Below, piece by piece: positions 54,084-63,979 of a stretch of DNA of 64,000 nt. Position numbers and translations under genes: made by a program. The notes under the pieces were generated by a model that made no database searches, was not told the DNA's origin, and worked only from the letters and a program-made list of their open reading frames with translations. Source of the DNA: Symsagittifera roscoffensis (Eukaryota; Xenacoelomorpha; Acoela; Convolutidae). The stretch lies in assembly GCF_963678635.1 (NCBI RefSeq), contig NW_026971146.1, positions 1 to 64,000 on the forward strand. Reading direction: 5' to 3'. Position 1 is the first letter of the stretch. Every line of letters begins with the position of its first letter.

Positions 54084-54472
54084 TCTTAACCCTTTTAAAG
54101 AAATCGGAGCGACTTCTCTGTGCAGTTCGTTTTCTGGGAATGACGCATCTCGTTTTTCGTTTAAACGCCGTCGTTCTTTTCGGATGACTTTTCCGAGATC
54201 TACATCCCCCTCCTACTTGCTGTTTTTCTAACGGTGCTTTTGAGTGCCTGCTTAGGACTTTTTCTTTTTGTTGCAACTTCTATCAGTTCTGGAGCTGCCT
54301 CAAGAAGTAGTTCTTTTCCGATTTTTTTAACCGCGGGTATCACAAATTTTTGAGCCAGTGGAAGTGCGACTCTTCCTATTCCCAAGGCTAATGCACCGAA
54401 GCCACTGCCTCGTTGTCTATAATGCCCCGAGAAATGTGGTAGGTTTGCTTGGTTGTGTTAATATGAATTCAT
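54073..54472 (-). pseudogene. Polinton pVI/pX-like protein, copy 1
   Basis: It starts MNSY, meets TAA (54458-54460) where the other two copies have tyrosine, then reads HNQANLPHFSGHYRQRGSG and GIGRVALPLAQKFVIP to KRKSPKQALKSTVRK. A frameshift near 54205 leads to RCVIPRKRTAQRSR and the end FFKRVKNDF. The stop overlaps the capsid gene start by 11 bases as in the other copies. Confidence 0.75.
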
Positions 54473-54543
54473 TTTGATCAATCGCTAAACTTTTGAAATT
54501 TCAAAGTCAGAACAACTTTTCCCCCTCCAGCGAAAAGAACAAG

Positions 54544-55357
54544 TCATGCAGTTTCTAAGCGCAAGTTCACAGAAATAATAGAAATATTATTGACCAAAAG
54601 TTTTTTAAAATCCAAATTACTAAACACTTTACGATGATTCGGTTCAATTGTACATGCGTAACCGTTTTTCACTCGACGATTTGTATCAATGACTCGTAAA
54701 AGGGGTGCTTTTGTGTCTCCGACTATTTGACAAAGAATTATGTCCAGATAAATAAACATAAGCTGAGTACCAGCGCATACATCAACGGGATAGTCAGCAA
54801 TAAGATCTTGGGTATAGATTGTGCTATGTTTCGTGCTTCCTTGTTTGTAACCTATATGATAACTAGTTCCATCTCTGATGCCTTTGAATCCAAGTAGAAT
54901 AGGAATTTGCGGGCTTGAAAAAGTTATACCTTCCCAATAATGCAGCCATAAGGAAAGATGTTTGGTTATTGGATCTATTACGTAATCCAATATTTCTAAT
55001 TCTGTCTTTCGACGAATCTCGTCCAGTATTTGATCAATGCTCGTATATTCTCCTTCTGTTATTTTTGCTGTTTCTCCAAGGTAAGGTCTGGAGATCTTGT
55101 CTTTCTCAACTTTCATGCTTGCTATAACCCGATCTTTTTTGTAGTACACAATGTTGTTGTATCTGAGTAGGGGAGGTAATTTCTGTAACTGCTACTCTCC
55201 ATTCACCTTGCAAGTTTATTTTTTCACTCAGGAGGTTTTTGAAGTTGGCCAGAGTGTTATCCTTAAAAATGTTCATTGATGCAGATGAAACTAGGGTAAT
55301 TAAGAAGGAAGGGGGAACATTATGGGTGAAAAGGCTGTTGGAAGTGCCCTCAGTCAT
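54544..55357 (-). pseudogene. Polinton penton-like minor capsid protein, copy 1
   Basis: It starts MTEGTSNSLFTHNV, then LITLVSSASMNIFKD and GEWRVAVTEITSP. A frameshift near 55150 is followed by YKKDRVIASMKVEKDK, HLSLWLHYWEGITF, VDVCAGTQLMF and the end NLRLETA. Compared with Polinton A the C-terminal GRLVPFAGGG region is out of frame. Vertex protein of the capsid by family. Confidence 0.8.
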
Positions 55358-55411
55358 GATTGTCCTTCTCCAGAACGCGAATTAGTTCAGACTCTTAAAA
55401 TTTTCCCTCAA
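55358..55411 (-). pseudogene. Integrase 3' end, truncated at duplication junction
   Basis: Sequence matching the last codons of the integrase gene (copy 2 at 61273-61326) ends abruptly at CCCTCAA, where the second duplication unit starts. Confidence 0.8.
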
Positions 55412-55710
55412 GTGTATTTATCTCTCTCTCTTTTTTTCTCTCTCTCTCTCTCATTCTTTCTCAAACAACAATTTTAGCGAAAAATTATTCTCGATTTGTG
55501 ATTTTTTTCTAGTTTTTCAAGTTTTTTCTAACATTTTGCTGAAAACTTTACGTGGCAAATTTTAATTGATCTATTAAGCAGAATAAAAACTGAGACAAAA
55601 AATATACACACAATAATGTTAAAACAGCTTAAAACTCAAATCAAACAAAAATGAAAATATAAAACCTTGGAATAATATTTGAAACAAAGGAAAGTTTTTT
55701 TCTTAAGTTA

Positions 55711-56215
55711 TTAGAACTCTCGAAACTGTAGTTTTCTCTTTTTTGGCGCATAGCAAGCTGCATTTGGAGGGCAGCGTTGAATGAGATCTGGGATCACTAG
55801 ATCAATTGTCTCCGCACTAGATGAAACCCGAGCATCCGGAATAGGAAGTTGATTGTTCTGGAGTTGAAACTGCTCCCCTAACAAACGACTCGGGAGACTT
55901 TGCTGTCGGAATATCCCAGTACGCTTCGCGCTCTGCATAATCACGAATACATCCCTCCTGATTTTCATACAACGGCATTGACTCGCAGTCATACGCGAAG
56001 AGAATTTTTCTTGGAGACTGCTCGAGTGAGGTTGGGTCGTTTATCTCCGTCTTTTCTAATGCCAAATAGCTCTCGTGAAAAGTGCAACTCTCGTACATTC
56101 GTTTTCGATTCTGTCTAAGTAGATCGGTGTGATCAAGGAGGTAGTTCGGTAGCATGATATGACTTGTTGTAGTCCATTCCTCGTTTTGATTCTCGTCGTT
56201 TTTTCGGGGAGCCAA
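55711..56215 (-). pseudogene. Uncharacterised Polinton B gene, copy 2
   Basis: The 132-codon frame reads MAPRKNDENQNEEWTTT, then IMLPNYLLDHTDLLRQN, RKILFAYDCESMPLYE and AEREAYWDIPT. It ends after STPEQ in the first frame, but a second frame continues with NNQLPIPDARVSSSAE and PPNAACYAPKKRKLQF to a stop at 55711, suggesting one gene with a frameshift near 55880. It lies between the PolB gene and the plus-strand genes. No family is recognised; the basic C-terminus suggests a nuclear or DNA-binding protein (inference). Confidence 0.5.
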
Positions 56216-56964
56216 GTCATTGAACGGACTTGCTGTAGTCAGAGAGACTCTCTCTTTCTGTTGATGGATGACTGCAATCGACTCTCTCGTGTATGTTTGG
56301 TAGATAATTGTTCTTTCTCAATCAGACACTGAGATTATTTGTAAAGGACTAGTTATGACTTGAAGAGGTTTAAATTTTTGTTAAAATAAAATGACTGAAC
56401 TACCGAAATGAAATTGAGAGAATGGAAAGTATGAAAGGTTTATTAATGAGAATGAGATCAGGAAAGGGGTGGCATGGTTCAATTAGTTAAAAGCTAATAA
56501 ATTTTTAGCGAGGCTATCAAATTTTATTCATTCTTTCATGCATAACGCCTGAGGTCATGTTAGGAATGAATGTGAAAACCCTATTTTTTAGATTTATGTG
56601 ATAGCTTTATTATAGTGGCTACGGGCGAAAGCACTCAAAATCAAGTTTTCATGATAGTTTGCCAGACATTATTTGTCATGCTGTTAGAAATTCATTACCA
56701 TGATTCATAACAGTCATTAAATTAACCGTCACAATAGAAAACGCTAGAAGGTTTTTAGAGTAACTAAATACCCATATAAAAAGAGGTTTATCGTTAAAGA
56801 AATTATATCCTTGGTGATTAAGTTTTATCAATATGGCTTAGGGCGCTCGTAATTGTTATCACCTAAAATTTTTACTTTGGGAGCGCATGATTTGTCTCGT
56901 ATACTGTGATCAGTCATTCTTCAATGTTCCACACTAAAAACCAGTTCGTTGTTATTCATTTATA

Positions 56965-57231
56965 ATGTACGCTTCTCTTGAAACGGATGTTGACTATTTC
57001 GTTGATTTTAAGGATATATCTTCGAATGATAAACGTTTAGTTAGAGTCGGTGCAAAAACATTCGTACAGACCGGTACTTACAAAACTATCAAATTGTACA
57101 AAAAAGACGAAGATGGAACTTTCAAGTATCGACAAGGAATAACTTTGTCAACTGGTGAATTCGAGTCCTTGGCGGACAATTATACAAAAATCAAAAGGTT
57201 GGCGAAAGCAAAAAAACTGCGACATGACTGA
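56965..57231 (+). CDS. PC4/SUB1-like single-stranded-DNA-binding protein
   Basis: An intact 88-residue ORF starts MYASLETDVDYFVDF. It has the arrangement of a PC4 domain: a basic/aromatic strand (KTFVQTGTYKTIKLYKKDED), then RQGITLSTGEFESLADNY, where PC4 has the G+.GISL...W..L pattern, and a short helix. PC4-like proteins bind single-stranded DNA and modulate transcription or replication. The match is by pattern only. A TATA-poor, AT-rich leader precedes it. The gene is deleted in unit 1 of the tandem duplication. It is followed by a short ORF overlapping its stop. Confidence 0.5.
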   Translation: MYASLETDVDYFVDFKDISSNDKRLVRVGAKTFVQTGTYKTIKLYKKDEDGTFKYRQGITLSTGEFESLADNYTKIKRLAKAKKLRHD

Positions 57232-57326
57232 AAACCTTAGAAAAAAGCGAAACAAATCTAAAAAATTTTCATGCTCTGAAAAGGAATGCGAAAGTGAAAA
57301 CGAAAATAACTGTCGGGTTGTGTAAC
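57225..57326 (+). CDS. Very short basic ORF overlapping the PC4-like stop
   Basis: About 33 codons (MTENLRKKRNKSKKF, then CSEKECESENENN) start within the last codons of the PC4-like gene. Lysine-rich then acidic. Present also in unit 1 (from about 51297) with minor changes. It may be a real overlapping gene or chance. Confidence 0.25.
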
Positions 57327-57362
57327 ATTATCAACTCGTTATTCTATTGAAACTTCAAAGCA

Positions 57363-57979
57363 ATGGTTGAAGCAATGTATGAGCAATCCCCTGATAATTT
57401 CAAACAGTTCCGTAAAATTTACAAATTTTTCATCCTGAATCATGAACTCACTTTTCAGGCTTCGCTTCAGAAGCAAATTTTGCGGTATCCTCCCATTCGA
57501 ATAAATTAGATTTTTGCAATCATTCGATTGACAACGAAAAACATTATCACGTGCTGGTCGAACTCACAAAAGCGTCTACCGATTTACTTAACAAGATGAC
57601 TTCAAAAGCCTTCGTTGTTCCTTGTCTTCTCTCTACATTCAAATATTTAATTTTGGGTTGCTCCAACTATGAATTGTCTGACCCTCTGATGGAAAAATTG
57701 AAAATAGCTGTGAATAATAACAACTTAGATGTTAGTGGTGTTCCAGTCCGCAGACGATTGCCGCAAGCTTGCTTCGGCTCGCAGACTAAATCTGTTCAAA
57801 CTCAAACTGACCTGATCAATAACGTAACAATTGAAATCTTTAATAATATTTTGAATGGTGAAAATGCTGCTGATATTTCTAGAATAATTGACATAATTTT
57901 AAGTGGATTTGGTTGTATGGAAATTGATTCAAACACTATGTTTGTAAAATTTATCATGGAGAAGAAGTTCAAATTTTAA
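57363..57979 (+). pseudogene. Uncharacterised plus-strand Polinton gene, copy 2
   Basis: It starts MVEAMYEQSPDNFKQFRKIY. A one-base deletion in the CTCACTTTTC region near 57449 (copy 1 has one more A) shifts the frame, and the rest is open to 57979 (NFAVSSHSNKLDFCNHS, LVELTKASTDLLNKMTS, RRRLPQACFGSQTK, KFIMEKKFKF). Gene length would be about 205 codons. No recognised domain. Confidence 0.55.
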
Positions 57980-58025
57980 ATATTGTTTCTCTTTCGCTCT
58001 TGTATATCAAAAAAGAATGTTACTA

Positions 58026-58145
58026 CACAAGCGGGAGGCGTTCACGAGGAGCGTAGCGACGAGCAACGCCGGGTTAGCTATTGCCCGCTAAACCAAATGG
58101 CCATGCCTTAAAATTTCGAAGGACTTGATATGAAACTTTTCGCAG
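58026..58145 (+). repeat. Dispersed ~115-bp repeat between convergent genes, copy 2
   Basis: It corresponds to 52100-52220 in unit 1 and is the inverse of 48953-49068. Confidence 0.85.
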
Positions 58146-58242
58146 TTCACATAAATTGCAGAAAAAAATTTTGGTTGTTAATAAGAATGAATTGAAAAAA
58201 AAAACGAATTTATAAATTTTACAAAAACATCAATAAATTAAT

Positions 58243-58680
58243 TTAGAATAACATATGTTTGGCAAATCTTATCAAACCATGATCATTAGGTTTGAAACCT
58301 ATTGGAAATTTGTTTTTAATTATAACATGAGCAACATAAATACAATAAAGTCCGCATAACACTGAATCAGCTGATTGTATTGGTTTTTTCATCAGTAGTT
58401 GATTTCCCTCGTGAACTGTACATCGCATATTCTTGTACACGAGGGGATAATCACATAATCTTTTACCTAGAGAATCTGCGAAGAATATCTGTCCACCAGC
58501 TTGAGCAAAAAGCAACCAGTGGGTTCCAGGTTGATCCGATGGTGAGGCATTCATAATCATGAACGTGCTATCGTTTTTCAGTACGGAAGAGCATTGCAAA
58601 TCTGCCGGAAAAATACCTCTAAAGCGATATTTCAAATGTTTACAACGGTTAATAATTTCTACTAGTTGAAGATTATCCAT
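58243..58680 (-). CDS. Polinton adenain-type cysteine protease, copy 2
   Basis: Intact 145 residues from MDNLQLVEIINRCKHLKYR. Catalytic positions are as in copy 1: H in PGTHWLL, D in FFADSLG, Q in PIQSAD, C in VLCGLYC. The usual length of the family is about 150-200, so this looks complete. It cleaves capsid precursor proteins during maturation (family knowledge). It is one of the few undamaged genes in the element. Confidence 0.88.
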   Translation of the reverse strand: MDNLQLVEIINRCKHLKYRFRGIFPADLQCSSVLKNDSTFMIMNASPSDQPGTHWLLFAQAGGQIFFADSLGKRLCDYPLVYKNMRCTVHEGNQLLMKKPIQSADSVLCGLYCIYVAHVIIKNKFPIGFKPNDHGLIRFAKHMLF

Positions 58681-58687
58681 GTCTATT

Positions 58688-59990
58688 TTAGGTCATAAGA
58701 ATGTTTTTGGTAATTTTTCTATCTGAACGCACATAAACTGTTGATGCACGCTCTCCCACAAACAATAACTCGACGTTATTACCGAGACCTGCATCAAACT
58801 TGAGTTCGACCAAAACAGTGCAATTGGTCAATTCAGGATGAATAAAATTGTGTGAAGCCTACTGAGTAGACGTGAGATCAAAAGCCATAATATAATGATT
58901 GTCATAATTAGCGAGACTGATTCCATGACTAGTGTTCAAAACAAAATCAAGAGCCTCAAGCGTATTGTAATAATTTATCTTTTTGTCTGATGTTGAGATG
59001 GGAGCTCCGGCAATGGGTAGACCGTTTCTGTACACAATGATCTCTTCAACCCAAGTTTCTGGTAATGAAAAGGGTTTGTTCTATTAGTACCCAAATATGC
59101 TTCGTTTATGCTCATTGCTAATATCATTCTTCGAACAGGTTCTTTTGCAAAAACATCCTCTTGCCGCCAGCTTTGTACTCCTGCAGTTGCGAGAAACGTT
59201 TTTGGTACTACTTCGATGTAATTGTAAATTGCCGGGTTCTTCAACAAACTTTTTTCTTTTGATGAGGGAACATAGTCAGTCACAGTCATCTTTCTGACAT
59301 ACAGATTAGCTTCGATTATTTGGACCTTGTAGTGTTTAGCTGCATCTTCAGATATGACAACAAAAACGTTAGGAGAACGTCTAAGGGACAATCTAATTGT
59401 CACACCGCTAAGTAGATGCTTGTCACACGACAAAAAGTCGCAAGCAATTTTACCAAATAGCTTCAACTCGCTCGAGGCCGCAACGATACTTTTACGCTCA
59501 GTAACATCATCAGCTCTCCTTCCAGCACCGTCAATGGCTGATGGATTTTCTTCATAATTTTAACCTTGACAAGCCAACCATGTTTTCTTGGCATCATTAC
59601 CGTATGAAAACTCGGTCCCAATAAAGCTTTTATGGGCAAAATTAGCATTAGTAGTTGATATTTTCTAGCCATTCAGAGACAGTGTACACTCAGAAAATAA
59701 TAAAGATAAAGGATTTTGCCGCCTCTGTTTGCTGCCTCGGTAGCATGCGTTCGAAGCACGTTTCCATTGCTTCGAACAATTCGTGCTACTATTTCCAAAC
59801 GAGTACGTTGAAGATCGATAAAATCATTTCTGTCGCCGAGTACTTCAAACTCGAGCATAGGACCATCAGGAGAGTAGGAAAGTCCAATTTTTTGGGTGAA
59901 TGCATTTTCAAAAGTGACCAGTAAAGGTGGTTTTTCAAATAAGTCCAAGGAGCTGTGAGTTGCTTCACTCGGGATTAATTTAGAAATCAT
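58688..59990 (-). pseudogene. Polinton major capsid protein, copy 2, stops and frameshifts
   Basis: The start MISKLIPSEATHSSLDLF is intact. About 25 bases are missing near 59720, where copy 1 has DTPYFVNN, shifting the frame. The TAG after SLNG (about 59665) and the TAG after LTSTQ (about 58861) are shared with copy 1. A TAA near 59562 and a one-base deletion near 59044 are private. Positions where copy 1 has TGA are sense codons here (W and C). The middle (GVTIRLSLRRSPNVFVV, PKTFLATAGVQSW) is open. Confidence 0.9.
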
Positions 59991-60395
59991 TCTTAACCCT
60001 TTTAAAGAAATCGGAGCGACTTCTCTGTGCAGTTCGTTTTCTGGGAAAGACGCGCCTCGTTTTTCGTTTAAACGCCGTCGTTCTTTTCGGATGACTTTTT
60101 CGAGATCTACATCCTCCTCCTGCTTGCTTTTTGATTGTTTTTCTAACGGTGCTTTTAAGTGCCTGCTTAGGACTTTTTCTTTTTGTTGCAACTTCTATCA
60201 GTTCTGGAGCTGCCTGAAGAAGTAGTTCTTTTCCGACTTTTTAGCCGCTGGTATCACAAATTTTCGAGCCAGGTGAAGTGCGACTCTTCCTATTCCCAAG
60301 GCTAATGCACCGAAGCCACTGCCTCGTTGTCTATAATGCCCCGAGAAATGTGGTAGGTTTGTTTGGTTGTGGTAATATGAATCCAATTTGATCAA
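59980..60395 (-). pseudogene. Polinton pVI/pX-like protein, copy 2
   Basis: It starts MIKLDSYYHNQTNLPHFSG, then RQRGSGFGALALGIGR. A frameshift near 60240 follows (KKSEKNYFF), with one or more further shifts before the end. A parallel frame (KAPLEKQSKSKQEED to SLKGLRM) runs into the capsid start but is not the family frame. Confidence 0.75.
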
Positions 60396-60457
60396 TCGCT
60401 AAACTTTTGAAATTTCAAAGTCAGAACAACTTTTCCTCCTCCAGCGAAAAGAACAAG

Positions 60458-61272
60458 TCATCCAGTTTCTGTGCGCAAGTTCACAGAAATAATAGAAATA
60501 TTTTTGACCAAAAATTTTTTTAAATCCAAATTACTAAACACTTTACGATGATTCGGTTCAATTGTACATGCGTAACCGTTTTTCACTCGACGATTTGTAT
60601 CAATGACTCGTAAAAGGGGTGCTTTTGTGTCTCCGACTATTTGATAAAGACTTATGTCCAGATAAATAAACATAAGCTGAGTACCAGCGCATACATCAAC
60701 GGGATAGTCAGCAATAAGATCTTGGTTAGAGAATGTGCTAGGTTTCGTGCTTCCTCGTTTGTAACCTATATGATAACCAGTTCCATCTCTGATGCCTTTG
60801 AATCCAAGTAGAATAGGAATTTGCGGGCTTGAAAAAGTTATACCTTCCAAAATAATGCAGCCATAAGAAAAGATGTTTGGTTATTGGATCTATTACGTAA
60901 TCCAATTTTTCTAATTCTGTCTTTCGACGAATCTCGTCCAGTATTTGATCAATGCTCGTATATTCTCCTTTTATTATTTTTGCTGTTTCTCCAAGGTAAG
61001 GTCTGGAGATCTTAACTTTATCAACTTTCATGCTTGCTATAACCCGATCTTTTTTGTAGTACACAATGTTGTTGTATCTGAGTAGGGAAGGTAATTTCTG
61101 TAACTGCTACTCTCCATTCACCTCGCAAGTTTATTTCTTCACTCAGGAGATTTTTGAATTTGGCCAGAGTGTTATCTTTAAAAATTTTCATTGATGCAGA
61201 TGAAACTAGGGTAATTGTGAAGGAAGGGGGAACATTATGGGTGAAAAGGCTGTTGGAAGTGCCCTCATTCAT
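60458..61272 (-). pseudogene. Polinton penton-like minor capsid protein, copy 2
   Basis: It starts MNEGTSNSLFTHNV with ATG overlapping the integrase stop. SSASMKIFKDNTLAKF and GEWRVAVTEITFP are followed by a frameshift near 61065. A second shift near 60845 separates YKKDRVIASMKVDK from EGITFSSPQIPILLGF. It ends in NLRTETG at a stop at 60458. Confidence 0.8.
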
Positions 61273-62370
61273 GATTGTCTTTCTCCAGAACGCGAATTAG
61301 TTCAGACTCGTAAAATTTTCCCTCAATCGGTTCACTGTTAGAATCAATCAAATTGTATGTTGGGGGATTTCGTGTTGGTATGTCAAAAAACTCAAACACT
61401 TCATCGGTGAACGATTGTTTGTAACCCTTGCGATAATGTATGTCTACTTTGGCAAGTCTAACATAATCATCAACATAAAGCTTTGGACGTCGAACTAATT
61501 TCAATGACTGTTCTGCTCTAAATGAAATCAGGCGAGGAACATCTTTTTTAGTTACTTTATTTGGTGCAAGATTTGTGACACGATTTGTTCTCGAATTAAT
61601 TGCATTCACAAAATCTTGCATTTTGTCAATGTATGAGTAAGACCATTTATCCTGCAAGTGTTATAAATAAGATTTTTCAAGGAACGGATTTCTCTCAGCG
61701 AATGCAGACTTTTTCTCACTCTCTGTGCTATATGTGTTTATGCCTTTTTTACATAATGCTTCGAAGGACTCTTTAAACACTGTGCCCTTGTCCACCCATA
61801 CTTTTTTCGGTTGTTTTGTCGTTATCATAGTTTGAACGCTTCTGCTGTTGTAGTAGCATACTTTGATTTCAAGGGTTGCACTCTGAGATAGCGGGACATG
61901 CAGTCAACTGCAACAAGCAGATACTTAACATCATGGTTGTACTGGGCAAGTTTATCAACAAAGGCCAGATCTAACAACCAGATTTCGTCGATATTGTAAA
62001 CTATGACCTTGAGTCGCGGCGTTTTTTGGATCACAGTTCAATATTTTGTGTAAGCAGGTTCAGAAGGAAATGTTTAACTTTCTTTCGCGACAAATTGGTT
62101 GCTTTTATCAAGTTGTTCACACCACCATATAACGCGGGACCTTTGTCACTGTATCTTTTTTTTCAACAGTTTTTCTTCAATCTTGGTAATTTTCCCATTG
62201 TTATGTTTGCGCCTTCGTCTTTTCTGACGTTGGAGAATCTGAATCGTTATGGGGCGTTCCGTATGAGTCAGAGCCTTCTTCTGACTCTTTTTCACGTTTT
62301 TGGTTTTGGGTTTTTCTATTACCGCTGAGACTTTTTCGTTTGTGTTTTTTACTTCTCTTAAGGTTTGCAC
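61265..62370 (-). pseudogene. Polinton integrase, copy in Polinton B, several frameshifts
   Basis: Segments in changing frames: ITIQILQRQKRRRRKH at the start, YSDKGPALYGGVNNLI (entry region), IWLLDLAFVDKLAQYN (first catalytic Asp), VWVDKGTVFKES (second Asp), KKSAFAER (Glu), SYSYIDKMQDFVNAIN and the C-terminal GYKQSFTDEVFEFFDI with SEPIEGKFYESEL. Shifts lie near 62035, 61830, 61700 and 61655. The stop overlaps the penton start. Confidence 0.88.
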
Positions 62371-63023
62371 TACTTTTCTCCTGCCAAGTGGGTGACGTTG
62401 AGTGGGTTCTTGAGGGTCCGGGTTCTAGTTTTTCTTGAGCGTTAAAATACGCTGACTGAACCGCGTGTTTGGCATTTCGATTTATTACCAGGTTTTCATT
62501 CAAGTTGAGAGCAGTTAAAATGTTAATGAACACCGGATTGTGTAATTTTTTCGTTGGTTGTTGTATGTCGTATAAAAATATTGCAGCTTTAAGTCCTGTT
62601 GGTACTTTATCTACATATATCACCTCATTGTCACTGTTTATGGTTACTCTTTCTGAATTTTCTATGATTTCAAGTACGGTTTTTGCTCTAACAAATTTTT
62701 TGTCTTTCAAAACTTGTAACTGTCCTAAAATGCTTTCGGTCAGTATATCGTGTTTCTCTTCTAATATTTCGTCTTTATCACGTTTGACCGGTACTTCTTC
62801 ATCGTCTGCTAACAGTTTAAGCTGTTCTTGTTGGCATTCAACATTTTCCGTAAATGTTTCCTTCGTTGCAGTAGTCTTACTAGTTTGAGGAGGTAAGCCG
62901 GTTAAGATAGGATAGTTGAGCATTTTTATGTTTAATATTATTATCTTGAAGAACACGTGCAGCATGTGGCTGCTCTTTAACATATAAGTGTTTTGGAATT
63001 AGAATGAGTTCTTCAGCAGTCAT
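62201..63023 (-). pseudogene. Polinton-conserved unknown protein next to integrase, copy in Polinton B
   Basis: I place the start at ATG 63023 (MTAEELILIPKHLYVKEQ), matching the start of the Polinton A gene; a frameshift near 62900 then leads into the long open frame. Conserved blocks are LKAAIFLYDIQQPTKK, HNPVFINILTALNLNE and the tail SYGTPHNDSDSPTSEK. The tail overlaps the integrase frame as in Polinton A. Confidence 0.7.
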
Positions 63024-63043
63024 CATTAAGTTGTGAGGTGCTT

Positions 63044-63331
63044 CTAACAAAAATAAAGTATTTGTCGAACTAAATGGAAGCCTTCTTTACTCAAAATAAT
63101 TGCACGTTTTTTGACAACACTGGTTTTTGGAGTCATTAAGTATTTGTATGCTGTCTTGAATCGTTCGATGATTGCGATTTTAACGGGTACGTTTCCATTG
63201 ACTACATTGAGCAAACATTCACAAATAAGTGTTCTGATCTCACGATTTGAAGTTTTTCTAATCAATCGTCTTAGCTGGTCAGGTTTCAATTGTACCATAT
63301 GCCGCAGAATAGATAAGTTTTTCTTTTTCAT
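63044..63331 (-). CDS. Small conserved Polinton protein, copy in Polinton B
   Basis: An intact 95-residue ORF with KNLSILRHMVQLKPDQLR, ICECLLNVVNGNVPVKI and GFHLVRQILYFC. Same family as 3486-3794. It overlaps the ATPase C-terminal end by about 50 bases. Confidence 0.75.
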   Translation of the reverse strand: MKKKNLSILRHMVQLKPDQLRRLIRKTSNREIRTLICECLLNVVNGNVPVKIAIIERFKTAYKYLMTPKTSVVKKRAIILSKEGFHLVRQILYFC

Positions 63332-63979
63332 TTTTGATTGGAGTAGTTTCTGCTTCAGATAAGGGTAAATAAAAAACTGTTGGCCCAGGTCGTGTGATAT
63401 TTGAACAATATCTCAAACAATCTGATGTACGGGAGTCCAACTTGATTAGAAGATGTCCAAAAGAGTCTCTGGTAGCTAATTCGTAACAGCTTCTCAAAAA
63501 ATTTGATACCTTCAATTGTCTTCCTAAAAGATCTAGTTGCTGAACGTCACGAGGCTATTTGAACAGAATGATGTGTGAAGTGTTCAAATCAATCGTACGC
63601 GACCATCGACTTGTTGAAACAAGTTATGCTTAACATATATTACATCTATCCCTCTATGTCTACCCGTTGTTGCTAACCTTACAAACTCCTTGTCATTATA
63701 GATGTTTTCACATGAATCATCGAAAACTAGAAGAACATTTTCTAATTTTCTCACAGATTCGAATCCGTCGAATTTCATGAACTTCACACTCACTTTGCGA
63801 GAAGACGCTTTTTCTGAGAATGCAGGTTGCATCTCTTTGTAAAGATATAGAACGGTTCCAAATTTAGAGAAAAAAGTATTTCCCATCAAAAGTTTCAAAA
63901 TTAACTCAGTTTTCCCGGATCCTGAAGGTCCCACTATCCCCATGAAAATTCTTGTCGAAGTATCAATCACTTTATTCAT
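63279..63979 (-). pseudogene. Polinton packaging ATPase, copy in Polinton B
   Basis: It starts MNKVIDTSTR with Walker A GPSGSGKT, Walker B VLLVFDDSCEN and TGRHRGIDVIYVKHN. A one-base deletion near 63603 shifts the frame (VDGRVRLI), and a TAG near 63556 lies where the Polinton A copy has serine. The C-terminal ATRDSFGHLLIKLDSRTSD is open. The 5-bp duplication of the Polinton A copy is absent. Confidence 0.88.

Larger units (their letters stand above)
49897..55411. repeat. Tandem duplication in Polinton B, unit 1
   Basis: Starting at GTGTATTTATCTCTCTC, this 5.5-kb stretch is repeated from 55412 with very high similarity. It covers the unknown gene, a plus-strand gene, protease, major capsid, pVI-like and penton genes and the last codons of the integrase. 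At the junction (55409-55411) CAA is shared by both parental ends, i.e. 3-bp microhomology. Unit 1 lacks about 400 bp around 51240 that unit 2 retains (the PC4-like gene). Confidence 0.95.
55412..61326. repeat. Tandem duplication in Polinton B, unit 2
   Basis: Second unit, 5.9 kb, longer than unit 1 because it keeps the PC4-like gene. It runs without a break into the rest of the integrase, so its right boundary is the original sequence. Starts with a longer TC microsatellite than unit 1. Confidence 0.95.
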
